Part shown: positions 29,878 to 40,700 of the stretch, one piece after another | Layout: each line of letters opens with the position of its first letter | Position numbering within the stretch: the first letter of the stretch is position 1 | DNA from: CAWJAP01 sp963834365 | Lineage (GTDB): Bacteria; Acidobacteriota; Vicinamibacteria; Vicinamibacterales; Vicinamibacteraceae | Direction of reading: 5' to 3' | NCBI GenBank assembly: GCA_963834365.1 | Contig: CAWIBS010000028.1 | Span: forward strand, 1-64,000 | DNA: 64,000 nt | The notes under the pieces: generated by a model | The model's input: the letters and a program-made list of their open reading frames with translations, nothing else | Told to the model about the DNA's origin: nothing | Databases searched by the model: none | Position numbers and translations under genes: made by a program

Positions 29878-32096
29878 ATGTCCAATCGCGCGAGTGACTT
29901 GTACGAGTTCGGGTCATACCGGCTGGATCTGGCGGGCAGAGTCCTCACACGCGACGGTCGCGCCGTCGCGCTGGCGCCGAAGACGTTCGAGCTCCTGCTG
30001 CTGATGGTGCAGAGCCCGGGTCGGGCGTTCTCGAAGCAGGAGTTGATGAGAGCGATGTGGCCCGACACGTTCGTCGAAGAGGCCAACCTTTCCTTCCAGA
30101 TCTCAGTGCTGCGCAAGGCGCTTGGCGAAGAGGGCGCGCGGTGGATCGAGACGGTGCCGAAGCACGGCTACCGATTTGGCGGCGACGTGAAGGTGATTCC
30201 CTCGGCAGACCCTGCGTCGGGGGCATCTGCTGAGGTAGCGAGCCCTTCGACTCCTGTCAGGCTCGTCAACGCCGGAAAGAAGAAGAGGTGGATTGCCGCC
30301 ATCGCCGCTGCGTCGGGGTTGGCCGTGGTCTCGTACCTGGTGCTCGCCCGGGGATCGCGGACCGAGACGATCCGGACCGCTGCGGCAGCGGCGGTGCCCC
30401 TGACTGCGTACCAGGGATTCGAGCTCGATCCGAGCCTCTCGCCGGATGGGAGCCAGGTGGCATTCTCCTGGAACGGTCCGACCGAAGACAACTACGACAT
30501 CTACGTGAAGCTCGCCGGACCTGGGGGAGCGGTGCGCTTGACGACCAACCCCGCTCGGGATGACAACCCTGCGTGGTCGCCCGACGGGCGGCTGATTGCC
30601 TTCCAGCGGTCCGTCTCCGAGGTCAGCAAGGACGTGTTCGTCGTTCCGGCACTGGGTGGAGCCGAACGACAGGTCGCGACGATCAACGTGGCAGGGCTCG
30701 GCATGTCGGTCGTCGGTCGGCGCGGCTGAAGGCGGCCAATCTTACGGGTCGACGCGCAATCTCAGTTGGACGCCGGATGGCAGATGGATTGCCTTTGGCG
30801 GCGGCCCGACGGAGCAGGAATCCCGCGGCATCTGGTTGACGGCCGTCGACCGTTCGGAACGACGGCGCCTCACGACCGTTGGCGGTCATGACTTCGGCGA
30901 CACGAGCCCCGCATTCTCGCAGGATGGGCGCGTTCTGGCGTTTGTCCGCCAACATACAATCTCAGCGAGCGAGGTCTACGTACTTCCGCTGTCATCAGCT
31001 CTGATGCCGGTCGGTGCCCCGGCCAGGGTGACCCCCGAGAGCGGGATTGTGCGAGGCGTCGCCTGGGTGCCGGGCGGCAACGGTCTTGTGTTCTCAGTGC
31101 AAGGTCATCTCGGGCTGTCGCGTCTGCACCGGATCGCGCTCGCGGAGACACGGCCGGAGCCTGCAGGGCCGCCCGAACTCCTGCCGTTCGGAGAACAGGC
31201 CACAGCCATCAGTGTCTCCCGGACCGGCCGTCTGTGTGTACTCGGCGCAGTTCAGAGACGCGAGCATCTGGAAAATCCCGTTGACCGGGCGAGAGGATCG
31301 CCCGGGCGCGACACCCATCGTCCCCTCGACGTTCGACGAGCAGACGCCCGATTACTCACCGGACGGAACACGGCTGGCCTTCGCGTCGACGCGATCGGGG
31401 GTCGAGGAGATCTGGGTCGCGAATGCGGACGGCTCGAACCCGGTGCAAGTGACGTCCATGGGAGGGCCGCTGTGCTCCAACCCCCGCTGGTCGACGGACG
31501 GCCGGACGATTCTGTTGAATGCGCACCGGGAGGGCTCGTCAGATCTGTATCTTCTCCGGCCGGACAGCGGCGACTTGCGCCGGATTACGGACGATCCCGC
31601 CGAGGAGATCGAACCCCGATGGTCCCGAGACGGCCGCACGATCTACTTCGGGTCGAACAGGACCGGTCGATTTGAAGTCTGGAAGATGCCCGCTGCTGGA
31701 GGTGCATCTGTCCGCATCACGCAGGGGGGAGGACTGACCGCCACCGAGTCGCCTGACGGTCGCTTCCTCTACTACGCCAATCACGATGCTCAACCGACAG
31801 CGATTTGGCGGGTGCCGGTGAGTGGCGGCGAGGAAAGGTTGGTCGTTGACGGAGTGAGCTATCCGTTGAACTTCGTGGTAGCGAACAGGGGACTTTATTT
31901 TGTCGCCGTGGGCGACGCACCACACAAGACATCGATCGACTTCTTCGACTTCACGACGGGAAAGAGAACAACCCTGCTCGCCCTCGGGAAACAATACTGG
32001 TGGGGGATGGCGTTGTCGCCTGACCAGCGTTCGCTGCTGTACTCGGTGATCGACACCGCGGGCAGCAATCTGATGCTCGTGGACAAGTTTCAGTGA
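29878..32096 (+). CDS. Second membrane winged-helix regulator with TolB-like propeller, two frameshifts
   Basis: The winged-helix domain is DLYEFGSYRLDLAGRVLTRD, LAPKTFELLLLMVQSPGRAF and NLSFQISVLRKALGEEGARW, followed by a membrane helix (WIAAIAAASGLAVVSYLVLA, about residue 145) and a periplasmic PD40 propeller: FELDPSLSPDGSQVAFSW, NPAWSPDGRLIAFQRS, TPDYSPDGTRLAFASTRSG, PRWSRDGRTIYFGSNRTG. Frame breaks near 30715 and 31240 are single-base. It closely parallels the gene at 19405, so the two are paralogues. GGAGG lies about 20 bases before the ATG, rather far. It is divergent from the M48 protease, which could be its target. Confidence 0.85.
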
Positions 32097-32283
32097 CGTT
32101 ACTCAGCGCGTGGCTTGACGGCTCTTGCGGAGCGTCCGCCGCCATCCACCGCCCATCTACCTCGCCGGAGGGGATCAGTTCTTGGAAGTGTTGATACACG
32201 CTCTTAAGAACGGTTCCTATGGTCTCGCTGCTGCGATCCGTACTCCCAGCTGGGTTGTGGCGTGTTCGTCAACGGACACGAGA

Positions 32284-34300
32284 TCACGGTCGTCCAGAAC
32301 TTCTGTCGACCGGCGTGGCTCGCGGCAGGCACGCCTCCAGAGGCTGGCAGGCCGTTGCGGATCGCAGGCGGTCTGGTATCTCTCCATAAACACGCACCGC
32401 CTCCGGAATGAGCCCAGCGGTCTCCGGGATGTCGGTATATCGAAGGACACCGAGATAGTGAGGACCTCGAAGGTGGGACGCAGGCGGCGAGTGCAGGATC
32501 ACGCGCCGCACGCGGCCGTCGAGGAGCGCCGCGTACATCCCGTTCACGCCATCCTCGCCTTTGCCGAGGATGGTGATGCTGGCCGCGTCGACGTCGGGAA
32601 GCGTGCGTAGGAGCTCGAGCGATCGCAGGATTTCATACACCTGCATCGATTCGAGCGTCGTGCCCGCAACCATCGCCTGGCGCTTCATGTGATGAACCAG
32701 GTCGTCGTCGCTGAAGCTGCGGAGGTTCTGCTCGAGGGCCCGGCTTCCGCGATCCAGCGTCTCGACGATCAGCACGGCCCGGTTCCCCCACTGATTGCGC
32801 TCGAGCGGCTGCTCGTTCCCCCAGACAGGAATGCCCCTCCGCTGGTCCACGAGCAGGATGGCAGGCAACCTGCCGCGGGCGCCACGTCGGACGGAAGTGA
32901 ATACACCCTCTGGCTCGGAGCCCTTCGAACGACGTGAAGCTGACCCGGCGAACCCTCCTGCCTTGTACGACGCGCCTCGGGGCTCCATTCAGACTCGAGC
33001 GGTGCCGGCTGGTCGGGGAAATACCGGAACACTTCCGTGCGGAGTGCGGGTTCAATTCATCGACGGCCGCCACGCCGGGCCCGAGCGGATGGATCGCGGC
33101 GCCGCACGCGTCGGGATGAGCTCTTCGTCGATGCGCGTGAGCCTTTCGTCAATCGGCAGACCGTGTCGGAAACAGAACAACTCGTCTGGAAGCGGTTCCT
33201 CGACGGACCCTTCCGTCGTCACCGGTTCGCTCCTGCCGAGGAGCTCTTTGAGGAAGAAGGAATAGACGGGTAGGCGATGGCCTCGGTGTCGCTGTGCCCT
33301 CCAGGCGTGACCGCAGTGCGGAGCGCCCCGTGCTGTTGTACACGCGATAGATCTCCTGGATCTTGTCGACCAGCTCGGCAAACGCATCCATCGGGAAGCC
33401 ACGGTCGGCATCGGCGTTGACGAGCAACTGCGGGCGCGGCGCGACCATCGCGCCGATCTCGGAGTAGAGCAGACCGTGGCTGTTGACGGGATACTGACAG
33501 TCGCAGTGCGCCACCGACAGCCGGTGTTTGAGCCAGCCGGTGGTCGAGAGCGTTCCGGATACCGGCGCCGAGGCCGCTATGCGCTCGTCGAGCGCAGCCA
33601 GAAAGAACGTCGTCATACCCCCGCCCGATCGTCCGGTGGCGCCGATTCGCTTGGCATCGAGGTCGGGTCGCGCGGCCAGGTAATCGATGGCCCGCCGCGC
33701 GTTCAGCAACTCGACGGCGAGGGGTGAAAAGCCGCGGCTGTACCAATGAAACCAGGCGTGGGCATAGACACCGTGATGGGTCAACTCGACCTCGCCGCTC
33801 TCGATGTTGTCCATGACCAGCGCCGCGATGCCGTTGGTCGCAAACCAGGCGCCGTGCCGTCGATAGACGCTCTTGTTCGCGTGGCCACACTGATAGAGCA
33901 CGACCGGGAACGGCTTGGAGCCGGTGCGCGGGAGATACAGGTTGGCGGTCAGGAACACCTTCGGCGCCGTCTCGAGCACGAGGTTCTCGAGAATGTATCC
34001 CCGATACTCCTGCCGGTGAGTGACGGTCCCGCGCGGAGGAGCCTCCGGCCAGCGCATGTCGTGCCAGAGCATCTTCGTAAGCGCCGCTTTTAGGTTCTGC
34101 TTCTGCCGCTCCCACAGGTCGACCGTGGTGATCCCCTTGAAGAGCTGGTCGTGACGGCGGCCAATCACCGTGTTGAAGTGCGCGTAGAGCGCTTCGAGCT
34201 CCTTGTTCGGGGGCTGGACGTTCGTCTGCGCAGCGGGCCTCGACACGACGGTCAGTGCGGACAGCGCAGCGACGACGCAGTACCGAACGGAGAAGGTCAT
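32284..34300 (-). CDS. Two-domain AXE1-type alpha/beta-hydrolase, frameshifted
   Basis: Start 34300 has AGAGGTGA five bases upstream and a signal peptide (MTFSVRYCVVAALSALTVV). The first domain resembles acetylxylan-esterase-type hydrolases: VFLTANLYLPRTGSKPFPVV, YQCGHANKSVYRRHG and the nucleophile elbow RIGATGRSGGGMTTFFLAAL. After breaks near 33310 and 33030 a second hydrolase-like domain follows (VLIVETLDRGSRALEQN, SITILGKGEDGVNGMYAAL, RVILHSPPASHLRG). Its elbow reads GKGED, with no serine. The end is uncertain: the frame closes at 32284, but another frame runs to about 32217. The two-domain plan is shared with the gene at 42491. Probable role: deacetylation or ester cleavage of plant-type polysaccharides. 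Confidence 0.78.
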
Positions 34301-34369
34301 GGGGCTCACCTCTGGTCCGCGGGACTTCCGACCATGACGACTACGACGCCATTTCGAGCGGCTACCCCG

Positions 34370-34497
34370 ATGTCCGTAACGCAATCGGACGTGCTGAGGA
34401 TCGAGCCGTGATCGTCTGCGGCCACTATGGGTGTGGGGGCGTGCGCGCCGCCTATTCCAGGGCGTCGGTCGGATTGGCCGACAACCGCGTGCTGTAG
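34370..34497 (+). pseudogene. Beta-carbonic anhydrase fragment
   Basis: The strand reads VIVCGHYGCGGVRAAY and SVGLADNRVL. CGHxxCGG is the zinc-ligand motif (His and Cys) of beta-class carbonic anhydrases. Before it, one frame away, MSVTQSDVLRIEP matches the preceding helix. Only about 40 residues remain, with a stop at 34497 and no N-terminus. It lies between the starts of the minus-strand esterase and the end of the methyltransferase gene. Confidence 0.6.
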
Positions 34498-34509
34498 AGG
34501 GCGTCGCGC

Positions 34510-35287
34510 TCACGGCGTGTGCTCGGCTGCGCGCCGGTCGCCACCCCGACCTGAGCGACGATCGGGCCCACGAGACGTCCCCGAAGGCCGTGCCTTCAGG
34601 ACCGTCAGCAGCCAGGAGGTCTTCGTCTGTGGATCTTTCACCTCTTCAACCGTCACAAAGACGCGCTTGAGCGCCCGCAGGATCGCCCGTGCACGCGGCG
34701 ACCCGAGCCATGTCGAGATGATCAACGCGCCCGACGGATTCACGGCGGCGGCGTACCGCTCAAAGGCGGCCATGGGTTCGGGAAAGTAGTAGAGCACTTC
34801 GTTGAAGACAATGGCGTCGAACTGCTCCGTGGGGACATAGATGGCTGCATCGCCGACCATGAACTGCGTGCGCTCGTCCTGATGTGCTCCCAGCGTCGCC
34901 ACGGCGGCCTCGCTGATGTCGATGCCGACGTAGCGCGAGTATCCGTGAACGCGAAAGCGGTGAAACAGCAGGCCTTCGCCGCATCCCACATCGAGCACCG
35001 TCCCGTCGCGGGCCACCTGGGCCAGCAGGTCAACGATGACGCTGTAGCGCCCGCGTTCCTCGGCCCGTTGGAGACGCGCCCAGCCGCCGTGTCCGTACCT
35101 GCTCTTCCCAGCGGTTCTTGGCCTGCGGAACGTCACCACGGCTCAAAGCGGCTTCCAAGCGCCTGATTCGTTCCATGACGACCGGCGACAACCTGACGCG
35201 GTCGAACACGAATCGATAGTAGAAGCTCCGGGCGGCACGAGATGCGACCCGAATGGGCAGTCTCCAGAGCTTGTCCAGCACGTGCAC
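34510..35287 (-). CDS. Class I SAM-dependent methyltransferase, one frameshift
   Basis: The N-terminal helix region (LDKLWRLPIRVASRAARSFY) is joined by a frame change near 35098 to YSVIVDLLAQVARDGTVLDV and GCGEGLLFHRF, the SAM-binding glycine loop. YVGIDISEAAV (acidic residue binding the ribose), MVGDAAIYVP and DAIVFNEVLYYFPEPMAAF are the next conserved strands. Length is about 255 residues. The C-terminal tail after LLTVLKARPSG is basic and may lie beyond the true end. The start may be GTG 35287 or 35281. The substrate is unknown; the FYYRFVFDRVRLSP helix suggests association with a membrane or sugar-linked substrate. About 260 bases upstream hold no gene. Confidence 0.78.
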
Positions 35288-35546
35288 CTTCGGCTGCTGG
35301 GGCGCATTTCGGCTTCGGCGCGTTGATCGTTGCGGCGCAGCCGGAGCGCGTCCTGAGATGACCGTTGTGTTGAAAGCCGGGCTTGATTCTAATCCAAGCT
35401 CACGTCGCGCGATTGGCTGAGCCCTTTCCGGTCCTTTCCGCCGCCATGCGGTGCCCAGGACCGGATTCGCACGGACCGTCTGTCCCACACATCGATCATT
35501 CCGCTAGTCTGGGACGTCTGACGATCCTGTAGGAAGGAGGTACCCG

Positions 35547-35760
35547 ATGAGCCACAGGGTCGAACCCCGGCCGGAGCCCGATTCCGTCATGAACGCCAAG
35601 CCCCGGTTCCAGGAGGTTTTCCGGCGGTTGCGGGACGGCGTGGAATACGTTCAGAGGCGCGTGTCCGCCCGGTTGCCGGCCCCTGGCCTGGACGTCCTGC
35701 CTCCCCTTTCCCCAGTGGTACGCCGAGGGCGCAGAAGTCGCGAGCTCGCCAGCGCGCTGA
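35547..35760 (+). CDS. Possible small protein with strong ribosome site
   Basis: AAGGAGG lies seven bases before the ATG. The protein starts MSHRVEPRPEPDSVMNAKPR and continues RFQEVFRRLRDGVEYVQRRV. A one-base frame change near 35707 would give LPQWYAEGAEVASSPAR and a stop at 35758, which looks more protein-like than the uninterrupted frame (to 35843). That stop falls just before the end of the minus-strand kinase gene. The family is not recognised. Confidence 0.4.
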
Positions 35761-35784
35761 GACCTCGCTTGCCTGTAACAATCC

Positions 35785-38456
35785 TCAGCTCAGCGGAGCG
35801 TTGGCCACCCACACGTCACCCTCCTCCGGGCCCTTGCTCATGAAGAGCTGCCGGCCGTCGGTTGTCAACGAGAGGCCGCGAAGGAAGTGCGCTCCGGCGG
35901 GCAGGACAGTCTGGTGCTGTTTTGTTGCCGAGTCGATCAAATAGATGGCCGAACGATCGCCTTGTGCGAGCAGCCGTCTGTCGTCGGGGAGCCATACCAT
36001 CAGGGCCGCCGCCGCGAATCGGAGCCCGTCCCCAATCGTCTCGTACCCGCTGCGTGTCGAACCCATAGAGCACGAGCCGGGGCCCGGACGTGCCCGCGAG
36101 GATCTTCCCGTTCGCCGACCACGCTCGCGGGATGAACGCGCCCTGCGGATATGGCGGAAGGCGAACGACCTCGCGGCCCTCCGCCTCCGGTCCGATACGC
36201 AAGATGAGCGCCGCGGGATCCTCCGGCCCCTGCTGAAGCGCGAGTCGGCCACCAAGTCCAGGCGACCACACGGGAGAGCATACCGGCGCAGGCCAGTAGA
36301 CGGAACGTCGACCACTTGAACGGTCCCCGTGTCCGGGTGCAGGACACGCACCTGGCGATCGCCGCGCTGTGCGCTGAGGAAGACGATGCGGCTGCCGTCC
36401 GGCGACCATTCGCCGCAGCGCACACCCCCTGGCGCATTGGTCAACCGGCGTACGCTCGAGGTGCGCAATTCGAGCAGGAAGAAATCGAGCTGCGTGGTCG
36501 TTCGGCTGACAAGCAGCCGGCGACCGTCGGGCGAGATGCGAGCGCCGAACCAGAGATGCGGCCCTCCCAGCAACCACTTCTCGTCACCCGCTAGCGCGCC
36601 GCGCTGCGGGTGGAAGGGGACGACGGACACCGTGCCTGCCCCCGCGAACGTCGAATACGCCATCCGCCGGCCATCGCGCAACAGCGTGGGACGCGTCGCA
36701 CGCTCGATGGGCACCGTCATGGCCTCGGGGGCACCGCGCACAGCGCCGGTCTGCTCGTCGATCGCGATCCGCCACAGGTTCAGCGTGCCACCGCGATCGC
36801 TGGCGAAGATCAACGCGGTGCCGTCCGGCGTCCACGTGGGAGCGGCATCGACGGGCAGGTCGCGGGTCACCGGCACCGGTGGGCCGCCAGTTGCGGCGAC
36901 CGTCCAGATGTCCCGATGACGCGTGACGGGGTCGATGCCCCAGTAGGCAATCCGCAGGCCCTCGGGCGACCATGCGGCTGACGGCGTCGACCGACACGAG
37001 TTGCTGCCGCTCCCCGCTGTCGACGTGCACGCGCCACAGCGTCGAGCCGCCCGAGCGTACAGTAGGGGTCTAGCGCACGGCTTCGAAGCGTGGCATCAGG
37101 CGAGGTCCTTGTCGTCCGGGGACCATGCCGGATTGAATCCGACGTCGCTCACGCGGCGGACGAACTCTCCGGTGCGACCCATGACGAACAGCCCGCCACC
37201 CTGTCGCGCCGATCGAAACGCGATGCGCTCGCCATCGAACGAGAACGTCGCCTGGCCGCTGCCGCCTTCCGATTCCGCCGTGAGGTTGATGGGCCGATCG
37301 CCGCCTACGGCTTTCAGGTAGATATCGCTCTTGCGCTCTCCGTGATGCGTGTAAGACGATCCAGCGACCATCGGGCGAGATGCTCGGCGAGGATTCGACG
37401 CCGGGCTCGAAGGTAAGCTGCAGCGTTTCGACCGGCCGGGGGACGGACGCCGACGCACGCCGCCAACGGCTGGCCGTCGCCGCCGCTGCCAGGCCCGCAA
37501 CCACGAGACCCAGCGCGACGCCCGCCAAAATCCACGAGCCCCGGCGCCGGCGCTCGGCCTGAACGGCCACCCGTTCGCCCGATTCGCCCGAACGCAGTTC
37601 CTGCCGGAGATGGTTCAGATCGTGGCCGAGGTCCCTGGCCGACTGGTAGCGCTCCTCGCAATCCTTCGCCAGGCAGCGCCGCACGACGCCGGCGAGCTCG
37701 CGAGGGAGACGTCGGTTTGATCTTCCCGTGAGGGGCCGAGGCGTGTCACGGACGATGGCCGCGAGGATGGAGACGACGGAATCGCCCTGGAATGGCCGCT
37801 CGCCGACGGCCATCTCGTGGAGCACGATGCCGAGGGAGAACAAGTCGGTCCGGTAATCGAGCGGGCGCCCGTCGGCCTGCTCGGGCGACATGTACGCGGC
37901 CGTGCCCACGATGTGGCCCTCGGCCGTCAGCTCCCAGAGTGGTGACGTGGCATGACTGTGCGCCGCGTTCGGCGCCGCGGCGCGGAGCTGGCCGGCCGAA
38001 GTCGAGGACCTTTACTCGGCCGTCGTCGCCGACCATCACGTTGCGAGGCTTGAAATCGCGGTGGATGATGCCGCGTTCGTGCGCAGCGCCGAGCGCCTCG
38101 GCCATCTGCACCGCCAGCTTGAGCTGTGGATCGATCGGGAAGCCGCCGCGTGGGATCAGTTCAGCGAGCGTCCTGCCATCGACCAGCTCCATCGCGATCA
38201 CGAGCCGGCCCTCGATGTCCTCGGCCTCGTAGATCGTTACGATGTTCGGGTGGCTGAGTGCGGCGATTGCCTGCGCTTCGCGGCGGAATCGCTCGCGCCT
38301 GCGCGCGTCGGCGGCGAAATCGTCGGGGATGATCTTGAGCGCGACGAGCCGGTTGAGGCGCGGATCTCGGGCCTTGTACACCTCGCCCATGTTGCCTGCG
38401 CCGACCAGGGCGACGACCTCGTAGGGTCCCACCGGTGTTCCCGGACTAAGGGCCAC
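35785..38456 (-). CDS. Serine/threonine protein kinase fused to TolB-like propeller, frameshifted
   Basis: From GTG 38456 a Hanks-type kinase: VGAGNMGEVYKARDPRLNRL (glycine loop), LVALKIIPDDFAADA with the ATP lysine, GIIHRDFKPRNVMVGDDGRV (catalytic loop), KVLDFG, and TAAYMSPEQADGRPLDYRTD (activation segment end). A membrane helix (WILAGVALGLVVAGLAAAAT) at about residue 330 is followed by an extracytoplasmic PD40 propeller: VESSPSISPDGRWIV, APTWTPDGTALIFASDRGG, GARISPDGRRLLVSRT. It ends GDVWVANAPLS at 35785. At least six frame breaks occur, the main ones near 37975, 37355, 36950 and 36265. This is a one-protein transmembrane sensor kinase typical of Acidobacteriota; its substrate is unknown. 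Confidence 0.85.
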
Positions 38457-38595
38457 GGGTGCGAGTATAAGGCTCGCGAGCTAACTTCACGGGCCGTGCA
38501 CGCGCCGTCGCGCCGCACGTCGTGCCAGCCGATTATGCCCGCGCGCCCGAGTGGCCCCGCCTCCTTGACTCTCGCCAACCTCCACCCTATGCTCC

Positions 38596-38608
38596 ATCAG
38601 TAACTGAT
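38596..38608 (+). promoter_or_regulatory. Perfect palindrome upstream of PadR (likely operator)
   Basis: ATCAGT-A-ACTGAT is a 13-base perfect palindrome ending directly before the ribosome site AGGAGG of the PadR gene at 38619. Binding here would block translation or transcription of the PadR-ADOP operon. Its centre GTAAC resembles the GTGAC centre of the palindrome upstream of the PadR at 57198. Confidence 0.65.
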
Positions 38609-38618
38609 AGGAGGCGCA

Positions 38619-38946
38619 ATGAGCAGGCCCACCGACCTCGTTCAGGGCACTCTCGACCTCTTGATCCTCCGCGTTGTCGCCCTCGAGCCCATGCATGGAT
38701 GGGCCATCGCCCAACGCATCCGGCAGATGTCCAACGAGCAGCTGCGAGTCGGCCAGAGCGCGCTCTATCCAGCGCTCCACAAACTCGAGCAGCAGGGCTG
38801 GATCGAGGCGGAGTGGGCGCCGAGCGAAAACAATCGCCGCGCCAGTATACCGGCAGACGTCGGCAGGTCGTAAAGCCCTGAAGACCGAGACGGCGCAGTG
38901 GGAGCGGCTTTCAGCAGCGATCTCTTTGGTCGTCAAGCCGGCTTGA
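38619..38946 (+). CDS. PadR-family transcriptional regulator, one frameshift
   Basis: MSRPTDLVQGTLDLLILRVV, HGWAIAQRIRQMS, RVGQSALYPALHKLEQQGWI and EAEWAPSENNRRA give the winged helix. After an extra base near 38846, YRQTSAGRKALKTETAQWER and LSAAISLVVKPA complete the wing and dimer helix. It has a consensus ribosome site (AGGAGG, six bases upstream). The ADOP gene follows 13 bases after its stop. The divergent kinase gene shares the 162-base upstream region. The protein is close in sequence to the PadR at 57198 (NNRRAKYYSLSRPGRRHLE in that copy). Confidence 0.85.
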
Positions 38947-38959
38947 GGAGGCGAGGCCC

Positions 38960-40667
38960 ATGCGCTGGACTAGAACGCTTCGCCTGCGTGTCCGCTCGTT
39001 GTTTCGGAGCAGCCAGGTAGAGCGGGAACTCGACGAGGAACTCGAATGCCACCTGCAACACCTCATCGATGATTACGTGGCTGCCGGTATGCCTTCCCGC
39101 GACGCTCGATACAAGGCTCTTCGTGAAATGGGCGCGATCGAGCAGCGGAAGGAAGAGTGCCGGGACGCACGGGGCCTTGCACTTGTTGATACGCTTCGGC
39201 AGGACGTCGCCTACGCTCTACGAGGCGTGCGGCGCAACCCGGTCTACTCAGTTGTCCTCGTCCTGTCACTGGCGCTGGGCATTGGCGCCAACACGGCTGT
39301 GTATTCGGTGCAGTACGCTTTGCTGTTCCGGTCTCTCCCGGTAAGGGACGCCCACGAGTTGGTTCAATTCGTCACGTACGACCAGGGAGCCGAGCAGCAC
39401 GAGGGCTCCTTTTCATTCCCGCTGTACACCGAGCTGCAGCAGGCTGTCGGGCCCTACACTGAGCTCGTCGCGTTGATGCCAGCGAAATCGACGCGTATCG
39501 CGATTGATGGCGGGGAACCCGAGACGGCCCTTGTCGAGGCCGTGACGGCAACCTCATTTGCTGCCCTGCGCGTGAGCGCACGTGTCGGCCGCGTGCTCGA
39601 CGCAGGCGATGACGGGCAATCGGGAAACTTCGTGGCTGTGCTCAGCCACGCGACCTGGCAACGCCGGTTTGCCGGCGATCCCCGAGCGATCGGGACGACA
39701 ATCCGGATCAACAACCGGAGTTACACGGTTGTAGGCGTCACGGCCGAGGATTCGCCGGCCTCGAGGCACACCAGCCCACGGACGTCTGGATTTCGCTCGA
39801 GGTGGACGTGCCACCCGCCTGGTTGGCGAGTGCGGGATCGCAGGTGCTCACCATCGTCGGTCGTTTGAAGCAACCGGACGAGTCAAGCCGTGTCGAGTCG
39901 ATTGCGGCCACGCTGTACGGCCGTCACATGGCCGAGCATTTCCGGGACGATGGTGTCGTTCGGACGCGCCAGTTGCGGCTGCGCCAGGCAGGCGCTGGCT
40001 TGTCTTCGTTGGGATTCCGGTACAGACAGCCGCTGTTGATCCTGAGGGCGACGGTCGCGATGATCCTGCTGCTGTGTTGCGCCAATGTTGCGAATCTTTT
40101 GTCTGCACGACAGGAGAGCCGCAAACAGGAGCTCGCGATTCGCCTTTCACTCGGAGCGGGCCGCGCTCGTGTATTTCAGCAACTGGTCACGGAGGCGCTG
40201 GTCTTCGGCGTCCTGGGCGCCGGTGCTGGCCTGGCTTTGGCGTTTGCTGGAAGCCGCTGGCTGGTGTCCGTACTGCTGGAACGCACCGTGCCGCTCATGA
40301 TTGATCTGACACCGGACCTTCACGTTTTGGCGTTTACCACGTTGGTTGGTAGCGTGGCGGCGCTTGGTGCCGCCGCGTTGCCAGCGCTTCGCGTGTCATC
40401 GACCAACGCGGTCGAGAGTCTCAGACACGACGTCAGGACGATGAGCCGCCTGCGGTTCGGCAAGGCGTTGGTGGTCCTTCAGGTTCCGGCTCGCTGGTGC
40501 TAGTGGTTGCCGCGGGACTCATGATGCAAACGCTTAGCAACCTGCGGTCGGCGGACATCGGGTTCGATCGACACCGCCTCGTCGGGTTCGCGCCGGTCTT
40601 CCGGCGACTCCTAACCGCGAGACGGCCCCATGTGTCCTATCGTCCGGCACTTCATTGGCGACAATGA
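38960..40667 (+). pseudogene. ADOP-type permease, C-terminal half lost
   Basis: The N-terminal half is typical: LRVRSLFRSSQVERELDEEL, YSVVLVLSLALGIGANTAVY, a MacB periplasmic domain (FVAVLSHATWQRRFAGDPRA) and the first FtsX domain (LLLCCANVANLLSARQESRK, LAIRLSLGAGRARVFQQLVT). Frame breaks lie near 39757 and 40487. After VVAAGLMMQTLSNLRSADIG the family pattern stops at about 40600 and the frame closes at 40665. The second periplasmic domain and final FtsX domain, about 350 residues, are absent, unlike in the other four ADOPs. The loss abuts the end of the methyltransferase gene, so a deletion is likely. Confidence 0.75.
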
Positions 40668-40700
40668 GGAGTGAGACCTTGGGACGAGTCGCTGGCTATG

